Assembly: GCA_016719855.1 (NCBI GenBank)
Contig: JADJYH010000003.1
Coordinates: 1 to 64,000, forward strand
DNA: 64,000 nucleotides
Source of the DNA: Saprospiraceae bacterium
Lineage (GTDB): Bacteria > Bacteroidota > Bacteroidia > Chitinophagales > Saprospiraceae
Reading direction: 5' to 3'
The notes under the pieces are model-generated. The model was not told where the DNA came from, did no database searches, and saw nothing but the letters and a program-made list of their open reading frames with translations. How positions within the stretch are numbered: position 1 is the first letter of the stretch; each line of letters starts with the position of its first letter. Positions 46,318-55,962 of this stretch are shown here, piece after piece. Position numbers and translations under genes: made by a program.

Positions 46318-47314
46318 ATTCCATCCTTGCCATCGGCGCAGCATCTTGCCCAGCAAAATCACCTTTAAGAAATTTGTAGTACCCAGTGACGGCAATCATG
46401 GCGGCGTTGTCGGTGCAGAATTCGAAGCTGGGGATGTAGGTGTTCCAGCCTTCTTTTTTTCCCATTGCTTCAAGGCCAGCACGGAGACCTGAGTTGGCGG
46501 AGACGCCTCCTGCGATGGCGATTTCCCGAATGCCCGTTTGCTCGGCAGCCTGCCGCAGTTTTTTCAGTAGAATTTTCACGATTCGGTCTTGGATGGAGGC
46601 GCAGATGTCGGGCAGGTTGTTGCCGACGAAATCTGGGTTCTCTTTTGTTTTATCCCTAATAAAATAAAGTATGGAAGTTTTCAGGCCGCTGAAGCTGAAA
46701 TTGAGGCCAGGCACCTGCGGCTCCGGGAAGCTGAAAACGGGCTTGCCGGTCTGTGCGAGCTTGTCAATGAGCGGCCCGGCAGGGTAGTTGAGGCCGAGCA
46801 TCTTGCCCGTTTTGTCGAAGGCTTCGCCAGCTGCGTCGTCAATGGTCTGGCCGAGCACCTCCATTTCGAGGTGGTTTTTCACCAAAACAATTTGCGTGTG
46901 GCCGCCGGAAACGGTCAGGCAGAGGAAGGGTAGGGCAGGCTTGGGGTCTTCGGCGAAGTGGGCCAATACGTGCGCTTGCATGTGGTGTACCTCCAGCAGG
47001 GGAATGTCGAGGCTGAGTGCCATTGCCTTGGCAAACGACGCCCCGACGATGAGCGAACCAATAAGCCCTGGCCCCTTGGTGAAGGCGATGGCCGTGAGTT
47101 CGTGCTTGCCGACGCCTGCATTGCGAAGCGCCAAATCCACCACCGGAACAATGTTTTCCTGGTGGGCACGGGAGGCCACTTCGGGCACCACGCCACCGTA
47201 CTTGCGATGTACTTCTTGGCTGGCCACCACGTTGCTCAAGATAATACCGTCGCGCAGTACTGCGGCAGCTGTGTCATCACAGGAGGACTCGATGGCCAAA
47301 ATAATTATGCTCAC
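46313..47314 (-). CDS. tsaD: tRNA N6-adenosine threonylcarbamoyltransferase
   Basis: TsaD/Kae1/YgjD, 333 aa, transfers the threonylcarbamoyl group to A37 of ANN-decoding tRNAs. Signature motifs: ILAIESSCDDTAAAVL, the metal-binding VHHMQAHVLAHF, LTVSGGHTQIVLV, TIDDAAGEAFDKTGKMLGL, and the ASKHA NLRAGLE-type IAIAGGVSANSGLRAGLE, followed by FCTDNAAMIA. Length is normal and no frame problem is visible. Confidence 0.97.
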   Translation of the reverse strand: MSIIILAIESSCDDTAAAVLRDGIILSNVVASQEVHRKYGGVVPEVASRAHQENIVPVVDLALRNAGVGKHELTAIAFTKGPGLIGSLIVGASFAKAMALSLDIPLLEVHHMQAHVLAHFAEDPKPALPFLCLTVSGGHTQIVLVKNHLEMEVLGQTIDDAAGEAFDKTGKMLGLNYPAGPLIDKLAQTGKPVFSFPEPQVPGLNFSFSGLKTSILYFIRDKTKENPDFVGNNLPDICASIQDRIVKILLKKLRQAAEQTGIREIAIAGGVSANSGLRAGLEAMGKKEGWNTYIPSFEFCTDNAAMIAVTGYYKFLKGDFAGQDAAPMARMEY

Positions 47315-47553
47315 CTTTCAGATTTATTATTTGTTTATTCTACTTTTATGCCCAGAACATGACCGTAGGGACAGCCGGATATTGCCGCAAAAATACCTAA
47401 CCACACTCAGGAACAAAAAAGAGATTCAGACCGTGGCTTTTGCTTTTGGGAACATGTAAGTTTAAATACCTGATAGCCAGGATTTTATCAACATTTCTAC
47501 CAAGGTGATGCTGCGTCAAACCATTCAATAACTTTATCCAAAACGACACAAAA

Positions 47554-47937
47554 ATGCTCGGCGCAAAATCAAAACAGACAAACGAGAAGACCCTGACGGT
47601 GGTCGCAAATGCCTCCAAAGAATCACAAGACACCTGCGTGGTGGCTGCTGGAACGACTATCGAAGGCAAGTTTTCCGCAACTGAAAATGTGCGGCTTGAT
47701 GGCCAAATCAAGGGGGAAGTGAAATGTTCCCAGCGGTTGGTGATGGGCGAAACGGGCCGGATTGAAGGCAACTTTCGCACAAAAGATGCCATCATCATGG
47801 GCACAGTGGAGGGCGAAGTGACAGCAGAAGGGTTGTTGCACCTGAAAAACACTGCCGTCATCCGAGGAACCATCACTGCCAAGAACTTGATAGTGGATGA
47901 AGGAGCACGCTACTCGGGTGAGTGCAAGATTGGATGA
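47554..47937 (+). CDS. Bactofilin-family polymer-forming protein
   Basis: A 127-residue bactofilin. The beta-helix repeats are visible as TCVVAAGTTIEGKFSATENV, RLDGQIKGEVKCSQRLVMGE, GRIEGNFRTKDAIIMGTVEG and EVTAEGLLHLKNTAVIRGTI. Bactofilins assemble into cytoskeletal filaments without nucleotide and often act in cell shape or envelope processes. No peptidase (LmdC/M23) partner is adjacent. Confidence 0.93.
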   Translation: MLGAKSKQTNEKTLTVVANASKESQDTCVVAAGTTIEGKFSATENVRLDGQIKGEVKCSQRLVMGETGRIEGNFRTKDAIIMGTVEGEVTAEGLLHLKNTAVIRGTITAKNLIVDEGARYSGECKIG

Positions 47938-48175
47938 ACAAAGGCAGAAAATCAATTTTTGGAAAAAAGGGTGGGCCACGCGCCGTGATTTTGTGGAATA
48001 GCATCTAACAAAACCGGGATGCCCTGTGATTTTGCATGGAAATGAAGAAAAGGTTTGTCTTTCTTTTAAAAACCAAACTTCACTCCTGTTCAAAACCGGA
48101 TGGATCCTTAAAATTGCGACTTGAAATGTCGTACAACTAAAAAAAACTTCTAACATTGCATCAAAACAAACCGGA

Positions 48176-48760
48176 ATGAAAAAGAGAACGATTTTCAATG
48201 CGCTGATGTTCCTGCTCATCCTTGTGCTCGGGTTCATACTTTACAAGCAAATTCAGGAGCCGATTGCTTTTCAGCAAACAAAAAATGTGCGGGAGCAAGC
48301 TGTAATTGACAAGCTTGTAAAAATCCGAAAAGCTCAAGAGGCATACCGTGGCGTCACGGGCAAGTTTGCGCCTTCCTTCGATGCTCTGACGGAAACCCTG
48401 AAGAATGGGAGGTTCATGCGTATTCAGGTGTATGGCGACGCAGACGACGTCACCCAAAAGGATATCCGCTACGATACTACCTACATGCCCGCCATTGATT
48501 CGATAAAGTCAATGGGCATCGAACTGGAAGGCCTTGATATGGTGCCCTACGGTGAAGGTGCTAAGTTCGACATCCATGCCGATACCGTTACCTATCAATC
48601 GGCTTTGGTTGATGTGGTTCAGGTAGGCACTGCTTATGAAACATTTATGGGCGATTTCAAGGCTGCCAAATTCAAGAAGTACGATGAAAAGTACGACCCG
48701 AAAAAGAAAATCAAATTTGGCGACCTTGGCAAACCCTTATTAACCGGAAGCTGGGAGTGA
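48176..48760 (+). CDS. Single-TM pseudopilin-like hypothetical protein
   Basis: A 194-residue protein with an N-terminal membrane helix (IFNALMFLLILVLGFILYKQ) followed by an amphipathic helix (VREQAVIDKLVKIRKAQEAY) and RGVTGKFAPSFDALTETLKN. That layout recalls type II secretion pseudopilins, although there is no clear prepilin cleavage site. The middle and C-terminus are unassigned. The gene ends in TGA overlapping the GTG start of the DUF3822 gene, so the two are translationally coupled. Confidence 0.75.
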   Translation: MKKRTIFNALMFLLILVLGFILYKQIQEPIAFQQTKNVREQAVIDKLVKIRKAQEAYRGVTGKFAPSFDALTETLKNGRFMRIQVYGDADDVTQKDIRYDTTYMPAIDSIKSMGIELEGLDMVPYGEGAKFDIHADTVTYQSALVDVVQVGTAYETFMGDFKAAKFKKYDEKYDPKKKIKFGDLGKPLLTGSWE

Positions 48761-49611
48761 GCTACGACATCCTTGAATCTGACTTCAACAAGAAATTATC
48801 AACTGCTTACCAACTGTCCATCCTGATTGGGATGGACAGTTTGGTTTATTTCGCATTTGATACCAATAACAACAATGCCCTGTTGTTGCGGGCGATACCT
48901 TACGCCCAGGCGCCCGGTTCCGATGCTTTCAGCCTCACCGACGAACTCAAAAAGATTTTTGCAAGGGAAGACCTGCTCGGCTACCTGTTCAGGCGGGTGA
49001 AGATAACAATGCCGGACATCCAGCCGGTACTGGTGCCAGCACGGCTCTACAACGAGTACGAAAAAACCACCTACTTCTCCGAACTGATGGGCCAAGGCCG
49101 AGCCGATGCCATCCAAAACGACGAAGTGGAGGAGCTTGCCCTGCAAATCCTCTACCCAACCGACCCGGCCTTGATGGCCGTGCTCAAAAAGCAGTTCCCC
49201 ACCGCCAAGTTTTACAACAACACCACACCATACCTGCTGGGCTGCCGCAAGTCGCTCAATGAAGCGCAGACGCACAACCTCTACGCCCATTTCACCCAAA
49301 AAAATGTCTATATCTCGCTGTTCGAAAAGAAGAACCTGTTGTTTTCCAATTCCTTCAGGTACCAAACGGCAGGCGATGTCCTTTACTACATCCTACTGAC
49401 CTACAACCAACACAACCTCGACCCGGCGCAGCAGCCTTTGAACCTTTCTGGCCAAATATTGAGCAATGCAGAGATTTTCAAAACACTGTACCGCTACATC
49501 GGCGAGTTGAAATTCTTGCCGTTCCCCAGTTTCCTGAACTTCAGCCGGAAGTTCAACGACTTGCCAGCGCATTTCTATTTTGACTTGTTCTCGTTGGCCC
49601 TCTGCAAATGA
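48757..49611 (+). CDS. DUF3822-family protein
   Basis: A 284-residue protein of the DUF3822 family. STAYQLSILIGMDSLVYFAF opens the first ASKHA-like fold region, and FTQKNVYISLFEKKNLLFSN with TAGDVLYYILLTYNQHNLDP forms the second. The start is GTG at 48757, overlapping the preceding stop by 4 bases. In other Bacteroidota this gene typically precedes rsmD, as here. Its function is unknown. Confidence 0.9.
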   Translation: MSYDILESDFNKKLSTAYQLSILIGMDSLVYFAFDTNNNNALLLRAIPYAQAPGSDAFSLTDELKKIFAREDLLGYLFRRVKITMPDIQPVLVPARLYNEYEKTTYFSELMGQGRADAIQNDEVEELALQILYPTDPALMAVLKKQFPTAKFYNNTTPYLLGCRKSLNEAQTHNLYAHFTQKNVYISLFEKKNLLFSNSFRYQTAGDVLYYILLTYNQHNLDPAQQPLNLSGQILSNAEIFKTLYRYIGELKFLPFPSFLNFSRKFNDLPAHFYFDLFSLALCK

Positions 49612-49657
49612 CCTCCCCCTCAAACCCTAAATCACTCAATCTCTCAAACCCTTCCTA

Positions 49658-50218
49658 ATGCGCATCATTTCTGGCAAATTCAAGGGTAGGCGCTTCAATC
49701 CGCCAGCCGACAAGTGGCCCACCAGGCCCACTACCGACGTTGCCAAGGAGGGCTTGTTCAACATCCTGCAGCATGCCTTGGATTTTGAGGAACTGAAAGT
49801 GCTTGACCTCTTCGGCGGCACTGGCAGCCATAGCTACGAGTTCATCTCCCGTGGCTGCCAGGACGTGACCTACGTGGACAAGTTTCCAGGCTGCGCAAAA
49901 TTTGTGGAACAAACGGCGAAAGTGCTTGATATTCAGCAGTTTATAAAAATCGTGAACGCCGATGTTTTTAAGTTCATCGAGCGTTCAGGGGTGCAGTACG
50001 ACTTCATCCTCGCCGACCCGCCCTTCCAAATGCCCACCATTGACACGCTGCCCAACTTGGTTTTTGAAAAAAACATGCTTGCCCCCGGCGGCTGGTTCGT
50101 GCTGGAGCACAACTACCTCCACCAGTTCGAGATGCACCCACAGTACGTGCAGCAACGGAATTATGGTGGCACCATTTTCAGTTTTTTTGAAATGCCGGAG
50201 GCTGAGACAACCATTTGA
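49658..50218 (+). CDS. rsmD: 16S rRNA (guanine966-N2)-methyltransferase RsmD
   Basis: A 186-residue SAM-dependent rRNA methyltransferase of the RsmD family. MRIISGKFKGRRFNPP, PTRPTTDVAKEGLFNILQH, VLDLFGGTGSHSYEFISRGC (SAM motif I) and FILADPPFQMPTI (the D-P-P-F catalytic motif) are all present. It methylates G966 of 16S rRNA. It follows DUF3822 by 46 bases of CTCAAACCC-type repeats. Confidence 0.95.
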   Translation: MRIISGKFKGRRFNPPADKWPTRPTTDVAKEGLFNILQHALDFEELKVLDLFGGTGSHSYEFISRGCQDVTYVDKFPGCAKFVEQTAKVLDIQQFIKIVNADVFKFIERSGVQYDFILADPPFQMPTIDTLPNLVFEKNMLAPGGWFVLEHNYLHQFEMHPQYVQQRNYGGTIFSFFEMPEAETTI

Positions 50219-50329
50219 AAAAAGAAACCGCACATTCCCGCAAACATTGCGGTACGGCGAGGGCTAGCCGTATTTTCGTATAGTTGGAGGCGCTGGCCAA
50301 TGACGGCCAACGGAGCCTAAAAGAGGACT

Positions 50330-50358
50330 TTGTGAAACAGTAAAAAAGATTATTTTTG
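50330..50358 (+). promoter_or_regulatory. Promoter for the Uma2 gene
   Basis: A TTG at 50330-50332 and TATTTTTG at 50351-50358, separated by 18 bases, match the consensus. The ATG follows 16 bases later at 50375, so the leader is nearly absent. Confidence 0.6.
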
Positions 50359-50374
50359 TAAAAAACTCAAAGCA

Positions 50375-50995
50375 ATGACTGAAGCGATTGCATTTCCTGA
50401 AAAAAAGACGGCGTCAAAGGTAGTGCTGAAGCCAGTTCAGCCGAAACGGATTTCGTGGGAGCAATTTGAGCGCATTTACCTTCGTCGAGAGGATAAGTAC
50501 AAGTACGAATGGGTAGATGGTTTTATCGAAAAAACTGAACGCCCTATGAACCAATACCAAGATTTCCTTGCGGACAACCTTATCCAATTTTTTTACAAAC
50601 TCAAATTTCAAGACAAAATTTCAGGAAGACTGACAAAAGAGGTGGATACTTTTTTTCTGTCAAACGTTCACCGTCGGCCCGATATGATGTGGTTCTCGGA
50701 TGAACAATCGGCACGTATGGCTTATGGTGAAAACCAAGTGCCCAACTTTGTAGTGGAGATAATTTCCAGCACAGACCGAATCTATAAAGTGGTTAAGAAG
50801 CTTAAAAATTACGAAGATGCTGGGGTGAAAGTAGTTTGGTTGATATTTCCTGAATTGGAAGAAATCCAAGTCTATCATGGTTCCAAGAGCAGGGTTTATC
50901 GCGGTGACGAAGTCGTTTCAGCTACTCCAGTCCTACCTGATTTTACAATGAAAGTAAGCGAAGTATTCGCAAAGCCGCCCAAGCCAGCTAATTGA
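50375..50995 (+). CDS. Uma2-family putative endonuclease
   Basis: An intact 206-residue Uma2 (DUF820) protein with a PD-(D/E)xK nuclease-like fold: YKYEWVDGFIEKTERPMNQY, LSNVHRRPDMMWFSDEQ, then VPNFVVEIISSTDRIYKVVK with the candidate catalytic Glu, and VWLIFPELEEIQVYHG. A broken paralogue lies at 25231. Uma2 proteins are abundant in cyanobacteria and Bacteroidota; their role is unproven. Confidence 0.9.
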   Translation: MTEAIAFPEKKTASKVVLKPVQPKRISWEQFERIYLRREDKYKYEWVDGFIEKTERPMNQYQDFLADNLIQFFYKLKFQDKISGRLTKEVDTFFLSNVHRRPDMMWFSDEQSARMAYGENQVPNFVVEIISSTDRIYKVVKKLKNYEDAGVKVVWLIFPELEEIQVYHGSKSRVYRGDEVVSATPVLPDFTMKVSEVFAKPPKPAN

Positions 50996-51023
50996 AACCC
51001 GAACTCCAACCTGAAATCCGACG

Positions 51024-51854
51024 CTACCTCACCGCCTCCACATACAGCACCGGCACGGTCATTTTTAGTTCTCCGTCCCAGTCGGCCTGCTCGTTCAGCT
51101 TTTTTTCAAGATAGGCAAAAACCTTCGCTTCCACCTCGGAGGGCACTACGCTGCGCCAGCCCGGCAAGAACCCAATGATGGTTAGAAAATGGTTGAAAAG
51201 TGCCGTGCCGTTCACGTAGCGCAGTTGGAATTTGTCGCGTACGATTTTCAGTACCGAAAAGCGGGCGTCTTCGAGGAGGTCACGCACGGTCTCGTCGGTG
51301 CCACGGTGCTGCTCCTGGGCTTTCAGTTTTGGCAGATATTCATCCATCCCCAGCTCTCGCAACGTGGCCTCAAAGGCGGTGTAAAACTCCAAGAAATGTC
51401 CCTCCAGGTTGGTGGTCAGGCAAAGGCGGCCATCCCGCTTGAGCACCCGATGACACTCTCGAACGACGGCTGCAGGGTCATCGAAGTTGTTGATGCCAAG
51501 GTTGCAGGTAATCAGGTCGAAGGATTTGTCGGGGAAGGGCATTTTGGCGGCGTCGCCGAGGACGATTTCGACGCTGGGAAGGAGCTTGTGGTGTTGCAAC
51601 TTCCATTTGGCCCGCTGTATGCCAGCTTCCCACGGGTCGAGGCCGATGAGCTTGGAATTGGCGTCGAGGCGGTTGGCCAACTCGAAAAGTGGGAATCCAG
51701 CACCGCAGCCCACATCGAGCACGGACATGCCTTTGCGCAGCGGGACGTGGTCGAGCAGCAGCTTGCCAAAATACGACGACCACAGGGAAAGCTCCTCGAA
51801 CAGCAGCACCGTATCGGGATTTTCAATGGGAAAATTCTTTTCGAGAAAGGCCAT
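51024..51854 (-). CDS. Class I SAM-dependent methyltransferase
   Basis: A 276-residue methyltransferase: SVLDVGCGAGFPLFELANRL (motif I), KLIGLDPWEAGIQRAKW, VLGDAAKMPFPDKSFDLITC and VLKRDGRLCLTTNLEGHF. The C-terminal half is longer than in the simplest Methyltransf_11 proteins. The substrate is unknown. On the minus strand a TAAATTTG -7 element lies at 51897-51904, 43 bases before the ATG. Confidence 0.87.
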   Translation of the reverse strand: MAFLEKNFPIENPDTVLLFEELSLWSSYFGKLLLDHVPLRKGMSVLDVGCGAGFPLFELANRLDANSKLIGLDPWEAGIQRAKWKLQHHKLLPSVEIVLGDAAKMPFPDKSFDLITCNLGINNFDDPAAVVRECHRVLKRDGRLCLTTNLEGHFLEFYTAFEATLRELGMDEYLPKLKAQEQHRGTDETVRDLLEDARFSVLKIVRDKFQLRYVNGTALFNHFLTIIGFLPGWRSVVPSEVEAKVFAYLEKKLNEQADWDGELKMTVPVLYVEAVR

Positions 51855-52018
51855 GTATGTTTGTTTGCCTGAACAGGCATAGGATTAAAAGTCAGGCAAA
51901 TTTAATAAACAAAATGCTCCACGACGCTTAATTGTGGACATCTTATTGAGTGCAAATCAAAGTTGATGCTCGTGTTGATTCGGCGACACGTTAGGCATAT
52001 CGGACCCCTGCGCTGGCA

Positions 52019-52330
52019 TTACACCCTTCTGCTTATTTGCACCAAGGGTTTCACGTTGGTGAAGTTTGGAACGTCCTTCATCAAGTCCTCTCCATAATGC
52101 CCCATGCACATTTCCATCTCCTCATAATTTTTGAAAACCAAATGTGCTATGACCGAATAGGGGGCAGGCACTTCTGGCATTGGCGTACCTATCGCCTCGT
52201 CTATCAACACCTCCTCCATCCCCATTGGCTTTAACAGCCTTTCTACCATCGGTATGTGCTGCGTGACATAATACTCCAGATTAAACAGGCTTTCTTTGGT
52301 ATTTGGATAAAAAATGGATACGCTTATCAT
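52019..52330 (-). CDS. EthD-family ferredoxin-like-fold protein
   Basis: A 103-residue EthD-like protein: SVSIFYPNTKESLFNLEYYV, QHIPMVERLLKP and YSVIAHLVFKNYEEMEMCMG. The family has a dimeric alpha/beta-barrel fold and appears with ether-degradation and many other enzymes. The role here is unknown. It stands alone on the minus strand. Confidence 0.9.
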   Translation of the reverse strand: MISVSIFYPNTKESLFNLEYYVTQHIPMVERLLKPMGMEEVLIDEAIGTPMPEVPAPYSVIAHLVFKNYEEMEMCMGHYGEDLMKDVPNFTNVKPLVQISRRV

Positions 52331-53134
52331 CGCATTGTTTTTAAGTTTTAAAAATGCCCATATTCCAAAGTGGGAAGATGTTCATTCGGCGCAAGTTGCC
52401 TTTATTGACAGCAAGGCAACAATGGTGTTTGACAGCGTTATTGGGTGATTTTTGTCAAAAAAACACAGCACTATGTACTTTCGCCTAGTTGACTTTCAGT
52501 CGGTTTTTGTTGGCAAAACACCAACTGCGTTCAATCCCTTCCGGCGGTGCAAGCCTGTTTTCCATAGTCCAGCCTCCAACCTGATTTAAGCTCAATTCCT
52601 ATCTGGTTGCTGGAAGGGATGGTGACCCGTAAAATTGGAGAGGAAGCGCCACTTTCCAAGACGGCTACCTGGCTGTCATCCCGATAAGTTTTAGTGAACA
52701 CTAACAGGATGCCTCAATCAATTGGGCCACTAAAGCTAATGAATTATGCGTTGTACCTGCATTTTTGGAGGAGGTAGTGCTGTGAACTAAGTGAAAAGTC
52801 TTGTAGGAACGGAATCCAAGTCCAATCTAGCCCTCATTGACGAACGAAAGGTCTCCTGCCTGATTGTGTGTAAAAAACAGGTATTTATCCTTTATTTTCC
52901 GCCAATGCAGCACTAAAAGTTGGGGTGTGCGATTTTTTTTCGCAATTAAAATTTACAAAGCAGTGAACATTTAAGCTAAAACTTGCCTTATCGTTTTAAC
53001 TAACCTTGTCGAAAACAACTTTCTAGCCTCGATGCCCGAGGCATTTTGGAACACTAAGAATCCTCATTCCAAAATACATAGCCGCTGACAGGACGCTTAC
53101 AAGGCATTATTTTCTAACCAAAAAAATACTAGCC
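52331..53134. other. Long intergenic region with one possible small reading frame
   Basis: About 800 bases without a clear gene. On the minus strand 52531-52701 is an open frame with a GTG start that reads VFTKTYRDDSQVAVLESGAS followed by PILRVTIPSSNQIGIELKSG, a protein-like composition; it may be a gene remnant. Nothing else recognisable was found, apart from poor matches to TAnnTTTG such as TACTTTCG near 52476. Confidence 0.3.
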
Positions 53135-54118
53135 ATGACCAACCAACCGTCATCCCAACCGGCGACGCCGTCGCCTAATCAGCACTTTTTCATCGCATTG
53201 TGTTCATTATGTGTACTGATGGTCATTACCGCTGGATTTCTTACCTACTCCAACGTCAATAAAAATAAGGAGTTGGAGCAGGCGTACAACGAAATAAACG
53301 AGGCGCACACCCTCCAGGCAGCACTTGACGACGAATACGCCGAGGCAATGGCAGAACTTGAAAGCTACAAAGGCATCAACGCCGAAATGAGCGAGCTCAT
53401 AGAGGCTCAAAAAACGGAACTGGATGCCCGGAAAGTGAAAATCGAGGACTTGCTTGTGGATAGCAAAAAGCTGAAGCAAGTCCGCAAGGAATTGGAAAAC
53501 CTGCAAGCCCAAATGGGTGAGGCCCGTTCGGAAATCGAGCAATTGCTGGCGCAGAACAGCGAACTGACAGAAAACATCATCCGGCTTGCAGCAGACAAGA
53601 ATGCCTTGTACACTGACCTTCAAGGCCGCATCATGGAGAATGCACAACTCAACGAGGCCAAGGCAATGCTCGTCAGCCAGAACCTGGAATACTCCAAGTC
53701 GGTGGAAATTGGCTCGGTAATCAAGGTGAAAAACATCAAAGTAGAAGGACTGAAAATCAGGCCGAACGGCAAGACGCCAGAGAAAAAGTCGGCCAAGAAA
53801 GTGGATGAATTGAAAATCTGCTTCACGACCATGCCCAACGATGTAGTGAAACCGGGCGTTGAGCAGTTTTTTGTTCGAGTGGTCAATCCGGGTGGCGAAA
53901 CGCTGGCCATTGAAAGCCTTGGCTCTGGTGCCATCAGTTTAACCAAAACAGGCGAAGAAATCCGCTACACACAGTTTTCGGAAACAGAGTACATGAATGA
54001 CGAGCAGGAACTATGCCTGCTCTGGGCTCCTGTGTTGGCCTTTCAGGCGGGCAAGTACCAAGTTGAAGTGTACAACAAGGGCTTTCTTTCTGGCACAGGC
54101 AGTTTTGAGCTTAAATAG
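53135..54118 (+). CDS. Membrane-anchored coiled-coil protein (paralogue of 35973)
   Basis: A 327-residue envelope protein. A single helix (FFIALCSLCVLMVITAGFLT) follows a short Pro/Gln-rich start. A coiled coil spans about 45-190 (ELEQAYNEINEAHTLQAALD, KKLKQVRKELENLQAQMGEA), and a C-terminal beta domain (about 200-327) contains VDELKICFTTMPNDVVKPGV, FFVRVVNPGGETLAIESLGS and GKYQVEVYNKGFLSGTGSFE. The order and final beta motif match the protein at 35973. No function is assigned. Confidence 0.77.
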   Translation: MTNQPSSQPATPSPNQHFFIALCSLCVLMVITAGFLTYSNVNKNKELEQAYNEINEAHTLQAALDDEYAEAMAELESYKGINAEMSELIEAQKTELDARKVKIEDLLVDSKKLKQVRKELENLQAQMGEARSEIEQLLAQNSELTENIIRLAADKNALYTDLQGRIMENAQLNEAKAMLVSQNLEYSKSVEIGSVIKVKNIKVEGLKIRPNGKTPEKKSAKKVDELKICFTTMPNDVVKPGVEQFFVRVVNPGGETLAIESLGSGAISLTKTGEEIRYTQFSETEYMNDEQELCLLWAPVLAFQAGKYQVEVYNKGFLSGTGSFELK

Positions 54119-54256
54119 CTTATAAGACATTTAGGTGTTGAAGTATTTATTAATGTGAATGTATGGCTCAATGCCATATCATTTACACCCCTAACTGTCT
54201 TCCATTTTGCGCATAACTAAACAATATAGTTCGTATAGATTGGTATGATTAAGAAT

Positions 54257-54282
54257 GCCGGAGCTGAAACGTCCGCTCCGGC
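54257..54282 (+). terminator. Hairpin downstream of the coiled-coil gene
   Basis: Perfect 8-bp arms GCCGGAGC and GCTCCGGC with a 10-base loop, followed by TTCTTTAG. It is 138 bases after the stop at 54118. The weak T tract makes it a probable rather than certain terminator. Confidence 0.5.
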
Positions 54283-54507
54283 TTCTTTAGCCCTTTGTTC
54301 AATAATATGGATTTTTTAAAGTATTGAAAATGAACGATTTGCGATATTATTTTGATAATAAATAAGTATAAAATTGAACAAAAATGGCATTTAGCCTATC
54401 TATGATATTATGCGTTCAGTAAAGAAAGTGTTCCTTATGTAAAAGGCATAAGGATTCAATATATTATAGGGCGAAAAATACCTGATGGATTGTAGGTGTA
54501 TTCAGCC

Positions 54508-54531
54508 AAATTTGGGTATTTACCCAAATTT
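54508..54531. promoter_or_regulatory. 22-bp palindrome, candidate operator
   Basis: AAATTTGGGTA and its complement flank a 2-base centre. The near-perfect dyad symmetry is like a dimeric regulator site. It lies 236 bases before the DUF4382 ATG at 54744 and just before another hairpin. The gap 54119-54743 otherwise holds AT-rich sequence with no gene seen. Confidence 0.4.
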
Positions 54532-54561
54532 AAGTTTTTGTGTTTAGTCAATAATAGTTCG

Positions 54562-54614
54562 TCCCTCTCCTTCTTAAGTGCCAAACCGAGCACTGAAGGA
54601 GAGGGATTTTTACC
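54562..54614 (+). terminator. Hairpin with T tract upstream of the DUF4382 gene
   Basis: TCCCTCTCCTTC and the partner GGAGAGGGA form a stem, extended by AAGTGC/GCACT inside, followed by TTTTTA. It would terminate a short transcript starting in the preceding 400 bases, or act as a leader attenuator. Confidence 0.55.
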
Positions 54615-54743
54615 AAAATAAACAGCTTATAAGCGCGTATTACTACCCTTTATTGTTTCGTATTACTAATGCTGTCAGGCGGTGGGCAAATTGCACACTA
54701 CCCTCCACTGGCAGCATATTTCATCATCAAAAACTACGTGTTT

Positions 54744-55716
54744 ATGAAGACCATGAATCATTTTTTGGCAGTAGCATTGCTACTCGGAACTACTGTCCTT
54801 TTTACGAATTGCACGAAAGACGACGACAATTCGAACCTGACCGGGACGGCGCAGTTCGAAATTACAGACGGTCCAGTGGATGATGCCAATGTAAAGGGCA
54901 CATTCGTAACCGTTACAGCCGTGAAAGTTGACGGCAATGAAATAAGCGGCTTTTCGAAGCAGACCATTGACCTGATGGCCTACCAACAGGGCACCACCAA
55001 GCTGCTCGGCACCACCAAGCTCGATGCAGGTACTTACACCGATGTGACATTGGTGCTTGACTACCAAGCTGACGCAGACGGTAACACCCCGGCTGCTACG
55101 TGCTTAGTACCGACAACGTGAAGCACAACCTGCAAGCCGCTGCAAGCGCATCCAACGAAATCAAAATCAACACAGGTAGTTTTGCGGTGCAGGAAGATGG
55201 CACTACCAACGTCGTGCTCGACTTCGACCTCCGAAAGCTGTCCGCTACGAGGATGCCCCGCAAGCTGGCGACCAGTACGACTTCGTGAGTGAAGCCGAAT
55301 TGCGCAGCGCCGTGAGGTTCGTAGCCAAGGCCAATACGGGGAAAGTGGACGGTACCTGTGCCGACAATCTGGACTTCGGCGGCGAGAAAATCATTGTGTA
55401 TGCCTACGAAAAAGGCTCATTCAACAAGTCAACTGAAATGCAGGCCCAGGGCGAGAGCCAGTTGCAGTTCAAGAACGCAGTGACCAGTGCGACCGTGAAC
55501 GGGCAGGGCGAATACACGCTGGCCTTCCTCGAAGAGGGCGATTATGAGCTGCACTTCATCGGGTACGAGGACACTGACAACGACGGAAAATTGGACGTCA
55601 AAGGCGAACTTCAACTGGAGCTACTGACCAATCTCGGCCTTAACTTGAACAACCTGAATGTGGATGCGAACGCAAGCATTTCCATCTCCGTCCAGGTAAT
55701 TGGAATTTTGCCATAG
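54744..55716 (+). CDS. DUF4382-family lipoprotein (two frameshifts)
   Basis: Surface or periplasmic lipoprotein of about 325 aa. MKTMNHFLAVALLLGTTVLF is followed by the lipobox FTNC and the DUF4382 domain (ITDGPVDDANVKGTFVTVTA, VKVDGNEISGFSKQTIDLMA, LDAGTYTDVTLVLDYQADAD). Adding one C at 55087-55090 and one A at 55234-55236 rejoins the frames to STDNVKHNLQAAASASNEIK and AVRYEDAPQAGDQYDFVSEA. The second half (about 190-325) contains EYTLAFLEEGDYELHFIGYE. Function is unknown. Confidence 0.82.
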
Positions 55717-55962
55717 ATATAGCGAAGTCTGTATAGCAAGGACACGTTTCTCTCTCTCTTTCAAAATGGGTTTATAGCGCACATGCTGTAAGCCCGTTTT
55801 TGTATTTCCGCTGGAGCAGTCTCCTGACTTGTTCCCTTTATTGACAAAAGCAATCTGGAAGCCGTGCCTACGCACGTTAAAAACTTGCTGATATCCAGTT
55901 CAAGACGAGGAGCCTTGAACCGGCATTTTCGTTTTTGATTCGCAAACCCTGCGCCAGCGGTT

